From Phycisphaerales bacterium UBA7800 (lineage in GTDB: Bacteria; Planctomycetota; Phycisphaerae; Phycisphaerales; Phycisphaeraceae), in assembly GCA_002480565.1 (NCBI GenBank), contig DLCK01000026.1:30717-94716 (forward strand): a stretch of DNA of 64,000 nucleotides. Reading direction: 5' to 3'. This document shows positions 57,482 through 64,000 of the stretch, piece by piece. The position numbers were made by a program, and so were the translations under genes. Below the pieces are notes generated by a model. The model searched no databases and had not been told where the DNA came from. It saw only the letters and a list, made by a program, of their open reading frames with translations. Position 1 is the stretch's first letter. Each line of letters begins with the position of its first letter.

Positions 57482-58927
57482 TTAGGCGACTTCGGCTGCC
57501 ATTTTTTCGGCCTTGGCGCGGGCATCGTCGAGCGTCCCCACGTACATGAAGGCGGATTCGGGCAGATCGTCGGCTTCACCTTCGCAGATGCGTTTGAAGC
57601 TGTCGATGGTTTCGGTCAGTGGCGTGTAAATGCCCGGGAAGCCGGTGAACTGTTCAGCGACAAAGAATGGCTGAGACAGGAAGCGTTCCATTTTACGGGC
57701 ACGTGCCACGATGAGCTTATCTTCTTCAGAGAGTTCATCGACACCGAGAATGGCGATGATGTCCTGAAGTGATTTGTAGCGTTGGAGGGTCGACTGCACC
57801 TGACGTGCCACTGCGTAGTGTTCTTCACCAAGGATTCCCGGATCGAGAATACGTGAAGTCGAGGACAGTGGGTCCACAGCAGGATAGATACCCTTTTCAG
57901 CGATGCTACGGGAGAGCACCACGAAGGCATCAAGGTGACTGAAGGTCGTCGCTGGCGCGGGGTCAGTGAGGTCGTCAGCAGGCACATAAATGGCTTGCAC
58001 GGAAGTCACCGCACCCTTGTCGGTGGAGGTGATGCGTTCCTGGAGTTCACCCATTTCCGTACCCAGTGTCGGCTGATAGCCCACAGCTGAAGGCATACGA
58101 CCCAGAAGTGCGGAGACTTCCGAACCAGCCTGGGTGAAGCGGAAAATGTTATCGACGAACAGCAGTGTTTCCTTACCGGACTTATCGCGGAAGTCTTCAC
58201 ACATGGTCAAACCGGTCAGTGCGACGCGGAGACGTGCCCCTGGCGGTTCGTTCATCTGACCGAAGACCATGGCCACGCGGGAGAGCACGGTGCGTTCGAC
58301 ACCAGCAGCGTCCTTGAACTTGGCTTCCTGCATTTCCAGCCAAAGGTCATTACCTTCGCGGGTGCGTTCGCCAACACCTGCAAACACGGAGTAACCATCG
58401 TGTTCACGAGCGATACGAGCGATCATTTCCTGGATGATGACGGTCTTACCGACACCTGCACCACCGAAGAGTCCAATCTTACCACCGCGGACAAACGGGC
58501 AGAGCAGGTCGACGACCTTAATGCCTGTTTCGAGGATTTCTGTTTTGGGGTTGAGTTCAACAAACTTAGGCGGCGTCTGGTGAATCGCACGCGTATCCTT
58601 GGCATCAACCGGGCCAAGCTTGTCGATCGGTTCACCCAGAAGGTTGAACACGCGACCGAGCACGCCTTCGCCGACGGGCACGGTGACCGGAGCGCCGGTG
58701 TCGGTCACTTCCATGCCACGTTGCATACCGTCTGTTGAACCCAAAGCGACGGCACGCACTTGGCCACCACCAAGATGCTGCTGGACTTCACCGGTTAAGG
58801 TGTGTTTTTGTCCTTCACTTTCAACTTCAATTTTAAGAGCATTATAAATTTCGGGAAGGCTGCCTTCGGGGAATTGAGCATCGAAGGTTGAGCCGATCAC
58901 CTGGGATACCACACCTGTGTTGGCCAT
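57482..58927 (-). CDS. atpD: F1 ATP synthase beta subunit AtpD (solitary gene)
   Basis: 481 residues, full length. It is the catalytic subunit of the F1 head on the cytoplasmic side of the membrane. Walker A GGAGVGKT (155-162), the catalytic GERTREGND (186-194) and the DELSEED lever are all present. Normally atpD sits between atpG and atpC; here no other ATP synthase gene is adjacent. Upstream is the divergent ffh gene after 587 bases, and downstream is its own terminator. The operon is therefore broken in this genome, or this is a relocated or extra copy. A 14-bp palindrome GAAAGGGCCCTTTC (58930-58943) covers the likely ribosome-binding region. Confidence 0.96.
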   Translation of the reverse strand: MANTGVVSQVIGSTFDAQFPEGSLPEIYNALKIEVESEGQKHTLTGEVQQHLGGGQVRAVALGSTDGMQRGMEVTDTGAPVTVPVGEGVLGRVFNLLGEPIDKLGPVDAKDTRAIHQTPPKFVELNPKTEILETGIKVVDLLCPFVRGGKIGLFGGAGVGKTVIIQEMIARIAREHDGYSVFAGVGERTREGNDLWLEMQEAKFKDAAGVERTVLSRVAMVFGQMNEPPGARLRVALTGLTMCEDFRDKSGKETLLFVDNIFRFTQAGSEVSALLGRMPSAVGYQPTLGTEMGELQERITSTDKGAVTSVQAIYVPADDLTDPAPATTFSHLDAFVVLSRSIAEKGIYPAVDPLSSTSRILDPGILGEEHYAVARQVQSTLQRYKSLQDIIAILGVDELSEEDKLIVARARKMERFLSQPFFVAEQFTGFPGIYTPLTETIDSFKRICEGEADDLPESAFMYVGTLDDARAKAEKMAAEVA

Positions 58928-59514
58928 GAGAAAGGGCCCTTTCGCTTAGTCTACCGCGACCATCGTGATGACGGAGAATGACACATTTGAGACGACCATC
59001 GCCTCTCTCCCACCTGAGAGTTAGAGGGTAGGATAATGGATCGGATCAAGGCTTGCAAAGTTTATAAATTGTATCAACAGACCTTTTTAGCTGATTTATA
59101 GTTCGGACACAAGGATAAATCGTATCCCGGATTGATAATCCATGGCTTTACCAACCAACTGCAGAGACACAGAGGCTAAAAAGACCAAAATATAAGCAAT
59201 CTCACAAAGCCCAACTCCGAGCGTAGCGAAGTCGGGGATATCAACGCCCACCGTGCGAGTCGCTTCTCGCTGAACGTATCCTAAGCTTTACTAAGCCTCA
59301 GCCTTGGGCTTTTATCACAAATTACATCCCGTCTCTATCTTGAACGCTGTGTCTCGGGGACGCTGTGGTGAATGCCAAATCAGTTGCGTTTACCCAAAGC
59401 ATAATTGCGTTTTACCTCCGGAAAATTTACGATGGACAGTCTTGCCCGTACTTAGTCCCCGTATCAAACATGGGCAAGATCAACTGGTTAAAACTTTCGG
59501 GGGCGAGGTAACGC
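58928..59514. other. Divergent intergenic region between atpD and ffh
   Basis: 587 bases. It should hold both promoters. I see the GAAAGGGCCCTTTC palindrome next to atpD, a CCGAGCGTAGCGAAGTCGGGG hairpin-like motif near 59219-59239 and a weak AAGCC/GGCTT hairpin near 59293-59313. No SRP RNA sequence (its GGTCAGG/GGAAGCAGC core) and no gene were recognised. Confidence 0.6.
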
Positions 59515-61038
59515 ATGTTTGGAAATCTGACGGATCAATTCAGTAACGCTCTACGCAAGCTCTCAGGCAAGGGTAAGATCTCCGAATCCAATGTCCGCGA
59601 GGCAATGGACGAGGTCCGCACCGCGCTACTCGAAGCAGACGTGCATTATGAAGTCGTCGAAAAGTTCTGTGCCAACGTGCAGGAGCAAGCTCTTGGCGAG
59701 GATGTTTTAACCTCCCTTAAGCCCGGCCAGCAGATGATCAAAATCGTCCACGACGAGTTGGTCGCCGTCATGTCAGGCGTGCCCGTTGGCCAGGAAGCAG
59801 ACGAGTTTGAGCAAGGCGCTGGCATCATGTTTGTTTCGCCTGGCCCCACCATTGTGATGATGTCCGGCCTGCAAGGTTCAGGTAAGACCACCACCACCGG
59901 TAAGCTCGCAGCGGTCCTTAAAAAGCAGGGCAAAAAGGTCATGGTTGCTGCAGCCGACCTCCAACGCCCCGCTGCTGTACATCAGCTTGAGGTGTTGGCC
60001 AAACAGGTCAACGAAGAATTCGACAAAGGCCCCGAAGTCCTCTTCCATGCAGAACTCGACAAGGTTGCTGAGTATGGCAAGGCCGTCGGCGCCGCCGTGA
60101 CTGTCTGTCGTAATGCCGTCGCCAAAGCCCGCGCTGAAAAGTGTGATGTCGTGATTCTCGACACCGCCGGCCGATTGCATGTCAACGATGAACTCATGGG
60201 TGAACTTCGCCAGGTGCAAACCGCTGTCCAACCCCATCAGATCATGCTCGTGATTGATGCCATGACCGGGCAGGATGCGGTCAACTCCGCCAAGGCGTTT
60301 AACAGCCAGCTTGAACTTGATGGCGTGATCCTTACTAAATTTGACTCAGATACCCGTGGTGGTGCAGCCCTGTCCGTTAGACAGATCACCGGCAAGCCCA
60401 TCAAGTATCTCGGCGTTGGCGAACACCTCGACGCCCTTGAAGAATTCCATCCCGAACGCATCAGCTCGCGCATCCTTGGCATGGGTGACGTGGTGAGTCT
60501 CGTCGAAAAAGCCCAACAGCAGGTCTCCGAAGAAGAAGCCCAGGAGCTTCAGGAGAAAATGGCCAAGGGCAAGATGACCATGGACGATTTCCTCAATCAA
60601 TTGAACATGATGCGGAAGATGGGGTCCATGAAATCCCTGCTTGGCATGCTCCCGGGCATCGGCAATCAGATTTCACAAATGGATATCGACGACAAGGAAA
60701 TCAACCGCACCGAAGCCATCATCAAGTCGATGACCAAAGACGAACGCAAGGATGTGGACTTGCTGGACAACTCCCGCAGACGCCGCATCTCACGTGGCTC
60801 AGGTTCACAACCTGCGGATGTCGCTCAACTGGTCAAAGGCTTTGAAATGGTCTCCCAAATGGGCAAACAGATGTCCGGCATGGGGATACTCTCCAAACTC
60901 AAATCACTCTCTGGCATGGGTGGTGCAGCAGGTATGGACCCCCGCGCGATGATGGGCGGTGGCATGCCCGGTATGGGTAAAGCGCCCAAGGCACCAAAAT
61001 TCAAGAGCAAGTTCAAACAACGCAAAAAACGCCGCTAA
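59515..61038 (+). CDS. ffh: Signal recognition particle protein Ffh (SRP54)
   Basis: 507 residues. Ffh binds signal sequences at the ribosome and, with SRP RNA and FtsY, targets membrane proteins. N domain (about 1-90), GTPase with GLQGSGKTTTTGK (118-130), DTAGRLHVNDELM, TKFDSDTRGGAA, and GMGDVVSLVEKA leading to the Met-rich M domain. The M domain contains RNA-binding SRRRRISRGSG and ends in KFKSKFKQRKKRR. It is about 50 residues longer than the E. coli protein, mostly through the spacer before G1 and the C-terminal Gly/Met/Lys tail. GAGG lies six bases before ATG 59515. Confidence 0.97.
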   Translation: MFGNLTDQFSNALRKLSGKGKISESNVREAMDEVRTALLEADVHYEVVEKFCANVQEQALGEDVLTSLKPGQQMIKIVHDELVAVMSGVPVGQEADEFEQGAGIMFVSPGPTIVMMSGLQGSGKTTTTGKLAAVLKKQGKKVMVAAADLQRPAAVHQLEVLAKQVNEEFDKGPEVLFHAELDKVAEYGKAVGAAVTVCRNAVAKARAEKCDVVILDTAGRLHVNDELMGELRQVQTAVQPHQIMLVIDAMTGQDAVNSAKAFNSQLELDGVILTKFDSDTRGGAALSVRQITGKPIKYLGVGEHLDALEEFHPERISSRILGMGDVVSLVEKAQQQVSEEEAQELQEKMAKGKMTMDDFLNQLNMMRKMGSMKSLLGMLPGIGNQISQMDIDDKEINRTEAIIKSMTKDERKDVDLLDNSRRRRISRGSGSQPADVAQLVKGFEMVSQMGKQMSGMGILSKLKSLSGMGGAAGMDPRAMMGGGMPGMGKAPKAPKFKSKFKQRKKRR

Positions 61039-61075
61039 TTAGCAGTGAATAATCAACACCGCTGCACTGAATCAA

Positions 61076-61145
61076 AGCCGTTCGAAAATTAAATCTTCAA
61101 GCCTATTGTTTGCTTGTCATTCCCGCGCAGGTGGGAATCCACGAA
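61076..61145. repeat. Dispersed repeat arm, GTCATTCCCGCGCAGG family
   Basis: AAGCCGTTCGAAAATTAAATC, interrupted, then TTGTCATTCCCGCGCAGG and TGGGAATCCACGAA. It matches in order the arm at 50650-50699 read in reverse (AGCCGTTCAAACAATTAATC, then GTCACTCCCGCGCAGG). Confidence 0.85.
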
Positions 61146-61256
61146 TACTCGGATAACGCACAACAAGGCATCGGTTCAAGGGTGGCGAGTGGCACCGATG
61201 AGATAGTACGTCGCACTGATGCCATGAACGTCACACGCCTGTCCTAAGTGCGGTTA

Positions 61257-61441
61257 CGCTGGCCACTCACCGATTGACCGGGGAGACCTGTACGCTGCGA
61301 ACGCCCCCGCCCCCGGAAGCCTCGGACACGGACAGAAATTCGCAGGGTTGGGTTCCGGGGGGCTTTCGGAACTTTCCTGGCTTCCGAAGGTGGGACCGAA
61401 ACGTACAGGTCTCCTGCAATTGACCAGTGAGTGGCCAGCGT
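61257..61441. repeat. Composite inverted repeat with inward-flipped middle
   Basis: GCTGGCCACTCAC (61257-61269) and GAGACCTGTACG (61282-61293) are inverted as CGTACAGGTCTC and GTGAGTGGCCAGC at about 61400-61441. Between the two arm parts, ATTGACC occurs in the same direction on both sides. The loop holds an inner GGAAGCC/GGCTTCC pair. Confidence 0.7.
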
Positions 61442-61713
61442 TGCTCAAGGTGCTTTGATCCATCCAATATGCATGGCGCGGACGGGGTTGCGATACATAA
61501 GGATTGACATCGCCCATCATGAACCGATGCCTTGTTTGTCTTGTGTGACGCGCACTGCAAACGCGAAAGCCATGAACTTGACAAGGGGTCCGGGGAGCGC
61601 AAGCTCCCTGGCCAGCGAATCCTTGTGACATCACTTTGCTACCGACCCACAGATGCTGCGGAGGTGGCATATTTTTAAACTGCTCAAACAGCTGATGCAC
61701 AATTAACCAATCG

Positions 61714-62772
61714 TCACCGCATATCCTGCATCTGCAATGTCACAAACAACGGCAAGTGATCCGAACCATGACTGTCACCCAGATATCGGTCGGTGACTTT
61801 AATCGATTCGCTAATCAGACAGTGATCAATGGGGATCTTCCCAATCGGTCCACCGTCTGATGGCCAGGTTCCGTGAACACCAAAACCCTGCTGTGAATTG
61901 CGTAGCGTGGTCATCCCAAAAAGATTGCGAAGTCCGTCTGACCATGGCGTGGCATTGAGGTCACCAATAAGAATCACCGGATCGCTCTGCTTGTTAACCC
62001 AGTTACCTGCTTCGATCAATTGCGTGTCACGTGCTTGGGCATAGGACTGCGAACGCGGCGGGAGCGTATGCAGACTCATTAACGCCAACGGCTGATCATG
62101 CCACCGCAGCTTGGCGAGTATGGCAGGAACCTTCGCGCGACCTTCGGTGATGTCACTGCTGACCGACTCCTCAATCGCCAACGCCGAGACATCCTTGCGA
62201 ACCAACATCGCCACACCAAAGCTGTCATAACGTGGCTCGGAAATCACCATGCGATACTCCGGGATTTCACGAAGACGATCATCCATGCGAAAATGCAGTT
62301 CCTGAATCAGCACGATATCACTGCCAGAGTCGACGATGTATTGAGCCACATCATCGTAGGCACGATTGCCGACATTGACATTAAAGTGCATCAAGGTCAG
62401 TTGCGGATGTGCCTTATCTGCACAAACAAATGTCGGCCAATACAACGGCAAAACCGTCAGCAGATTCACCATCGCCCCAATGAGATACACAGCTGCAAGG
62501 CGTCGCTGTTTTAAAAATGCCAATAACGCAGCCACCACCGTGAGGATGATCAAATATTGAAATCGAAAATGATTAAATAGATCAATCAACCAATGCATTG
62601 AACCAGCAAAGGCAATAAACGTAGCCACAAACGGCAGAAATCCGATGACCTGTATCAAACCCAACACACTGATGGATGACCACTGACGTTTCCCCGATTT
62701 TGAGGATATAGATGTTGTGTCCGCAGTCACCTTTTCCGCGGATACCTGCGGCGTTTGGTTTTTCAATGTCAT
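61714..62772 (-). CDS. Membrane-anchored endonuclease/exonuclease/phosphatase-family protein (YafD-like)
   Basis: 352 residues from ATG 62772, preceded by a GGGGG-containing site about nine bases upstream; the longer frame has no better signal. A Ser/Thr-rich N-tail, then three membrane helices (about 36-58, 72-88 and 92-112), then an EEP-fold domain. Catalytic and metal residues are in place: Asn131, Glu158 (IQELH), His235, Asp271 and Asn273 (GDLNATPW), Asp316-His317, and Asp338-His339 (SDHLP). The catalytic domain should face the outside. Family members cleave phosphodiester bonds in nucleic acids, lipids or phosphorylated sugars; the substrate is unknown here. No operon partners are seen. 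Confidence 0.85.
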   Translation of the reverse strand: MTLKNQTPQVSAEKVTADTTSISSKSGKRQWSSISVLGLIQVIGFLPFVATFIAFAGSMHWLIDLFNHFRFQYLIILTVVAALLAFLKQRRLAAVYLIGAMVNLLTVLPLYWPTFVCADKAHPQLTLMHFNVNVGNRAYDDVAQYIVDSGSDIVLIQELHFRMDDRLREIPEYRMVISEPRYDSFGVAMLVRKDVSALAIEESVSSDITEGRAKVPAILAKLRWHDQPLALMSLHTLPPRSQSYAQARDTQLIEAGNWVNKQSDPVILIGDLNATPWSDGLRNLFGMTTLRNSQQGFGVHGTWPSDGGPIGKIPIDHCLISESIKVTDRYLGDSHGSDHLPLFVTLQMQDMR

Positions 62773-63317
62773 ATTGCCCGACCCCCTGACAAATCGAAAA
62801 CTGTGATGCAAGAAATGATTGTTTACCTGTAATGGAATATACCCCAAACCCAAGTGCAAGTTTCAGTCCCAAATGATTACAACTTTTAACGCATCAATTA
62901 CCCTTGTCGCGGCTTACCCATTGATCATGCCCATTGGTTTATCGATGAGATTATTTTTAACACGAAGGCGCGAAGGCCACAAAGGGCACGAAGTAAGACA
63001 GGAAAGCCATTTTAACAGGGAATCTAACCTGTCACATTCCAGTGTCGTATGTTTGAAATAGTTGCGGTTCTCTGAGCAAACAAAATCTTTTGCCTTTTTC
63101 TTCGTGTCCTTCGTGACCTTCGCGCCTTCGCGCCTTCGTGTTAAAAAACAAATCTACCGACTATCGGTTGCCACCATGTTATGTATACGCGGCGGCTCGC
63201 TTGATTGATCAAAAAGTGCTTGAGTTTATCCTGGCCTTTCTCACGAAACACTATATTCTCCCATCGTTTTGGGATATCATGACCACTTCAATCTAACCGA
63301 GGGAAGACGGATTGGTC
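62773..63317. other. Divergent intergenic region with a paired repeat
   Basis: 545 bases with no supported gene; it holds the second AACACGAAGG repeat pair and presumably both flanking promoters. Confidence 0.7.
62959..63142. repeat. Paired inverted repeat, AACACGAAGG family (copy 2)
   Basis: Left arm 62959-62993 (AACACGAAGGCGCGAAGG and on) and right arm 63100-63142 (ending CGCCTTCGTGTT) are imperfect inverses. Both are flanked outside by T or A runs, as in copy 1 at 45388-45548. Confidence 0.85.
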
Positions 63318-64000
63318 ATGCAGCAGAATCTCATTGGGCTATGGCATTTTGATGAAAACAGCCGACACCTTGCAAACAATGCATTGCAGGATGGTCAACC
63401 ACTGTCGGTCCATGGCGCGCTGCGGACTCCTCGGCGTTTTGGGCAAGCCTTGGAACTGCATCTTCCCGGTGATCGTGTGACTGGCAAGGGACCAGGGCGT
63501 CTACTTTGTGGCAGTGTCTGCTTTTGGGCGCAAGTCAACGGCGGGCGCGGCCAAGTGGATCTACTGAACATTCAAGGCATGATCCAGATCACCGTCGACC
63601 TGTCACAAGGTTTAGCGCTGGTGGTCAATGTCGATGACCGGGTGCTGGTGAGCCAAACCCGACTGACCAATGGCCAGTGGCATCACATCGCGGTGACGTT
63701 TAATCCTGATGGCGTGACGTTGTATCTGGATGCTCAAAAAACCGCGGATGCTCAGCAACCCTTTGCAGGTTTGTCGGTGAGTAACTCCCGTCAAAATTAC
63801 ATGCAGATTGGCCCGTTAACGCCTGCTGCCAAACCAGTGCTCATTGATGAGTTGGCGTTATTCAATATTGACCTTGCGCCTGCTCATGTTCATGACCTGC
63901 TTGAAGGTGTACTCGAACCCACCTTGCCAGACCAGTCGGCACCACAGCCGGGGATGGTCGATGCAACGCCATACATCGACCGTAAGGATCCAACCTGCGG
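63318..64000 (+). CDS. LamG / concanavalin-like domain protein (3' end beyond window)
   Basis: 227 codons are visible from ATG 63318 to the right edge, still open. Sequence features are those of a LamG-type jelly-roll: MQQNLIGLWHFDE at the start, GQWHHIAVTFNPDGVTLYLD (121-140), and IDELALFNIDLAPAHVHDLL near 178-197. Such domains bind glycans or mediate adhesion and are common in planctomycetal extracellular enzymes. Here the domain starts at residue 1 without a signal peptide, so either export is by another route or it is cytoplasmic. What follows is outside the window, so the catalytic part, if any, is unknown. Confidence 0.75.
   Translation, partial: MQQNLIGLWHFDENSRHLANNALQDGQPLSVHGALRTPRRFGQALELHLPGDRVTGKGPGRLLCGSVCFWAQVNGGRGQVDLLNIQGMIQITVDLSQGLALVVNVDDRVLVSQTRLTNGQWHHIAVTFNPDGVTLYLDAQKTADAQQPFAGLSVSNSRQNYMQIGPLTPAAKPVLIDELALFNIDLAPAHVHDLLEGVLEPTLPDQSAPQPGMVDATPYIDRKDPTC

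Larger units (their letters stand above)
61039..61713. other. Gene-free repeat-rich region after ffh
   Basis: 675 bases between convergent genes. It has a GTCATTCCCGCGCAGG repeat arm at 61076-61145 and a composite inverted repeat at 61257-61441. Several overlapping frames (the longest 61254-61700, minus) have no ribosome site or protein-like composition, so I call no gene. Confidence 0.7.

Noticed and set aside
58928..59514. SRP RNA (ffs) upstream of ffh
   Set aside because: The conserved GGTCAGG and GGAAGCAGC core was not found.
61254..61700. 148-codon minus-strand frame after ffh
   Set aside because: It runs through the inverted-repeat structure, overlaps other frames, and has no ribosome site or protein-like domain.

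Overview
The window looks like chromosomal DNA from a Gram-negative-type, surface-attached bacterium, most likely a planctomycete of the Phycisphaerae type. This is inferred from gene style: a prepilin-like secreted protein ending in a His-X9-Asp-Gly motif, a GntR-HTH/LacI-type regulator, a LamG protein, a Gfo/Idh/MocA oxidoreductase and a very large filamentous-haemagglutinin-type adhesin. No rRNA or tRNA gene is visible, so taxonomy rests on inference.

Layout. 1-1000: 5' part of a GntR/LacI-type repressor (minus) behind a palindromic operator. 1080-2768: membrane sensor diguanylate cyclase (minus). 3055-3735: clpP (plus) with terminator. 3997-5490: three small minus-strand genes: a colicin/pyocin-immunity-like protein, a 76-residue unknown and a DUF2726-like membrane protein. 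5584-5760: a TCGGGGG tandem repeat and a strong terminator. 5809-41294: a two-partner secretion (type Vb) operon on the minus strand. tpsB comes first, then one uninterrupted 33.25-kb tpsA gene encoding 11,083 residues, which is half of the window. 41988-42974: RsbW-like ATPase and PilZ protein, divergent from tpsB across 0.7 kb holding three copies of a GAAC-N3-GTTC palindrome. 43115-48233: SDR dehydrogenase, DnaJ/CbpA-type co-chaperone and clpB. 48699-50249: prepilin-like protein and PLD-type phosphodiesterase. 50728-52714: divergent metallophosphatase and GT9 glycosyltransferase. 52766-55429: PAS-GGDEF-EAL membrane protein. 55850-56908: oxidoreductase. 57482-58927: a solitary atpD. 59515-61038: ffh. 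61714-62772: membrane EEP-family enzyme. 63318-end: partial LamG protein.

How the parts may work together. TpsB should export the giant TpsA fibre across the outer membrane. Two c-di-GMP turnover proteins and a PilZ receptor lie in the same window, and the PilZ gene is next to the adhesin operon, so c-di-GMP control of adhesion is a reasonable hypothesis. The GAAC-N3-GTTC motif recurs upstream of the prepilin-like gene, suggesting a shared regulator for two surface structures. The rest (ClpP, ClpB, DnaJ, Ffh, AtpD) is housekeeping.

Intergenic DNA is rich in dispersed and nested palindromic repeats: paired AACACGAAGG arms in two places, a CGTCATTCCCGCGCAGG family in two, and three composite hairpin islands.
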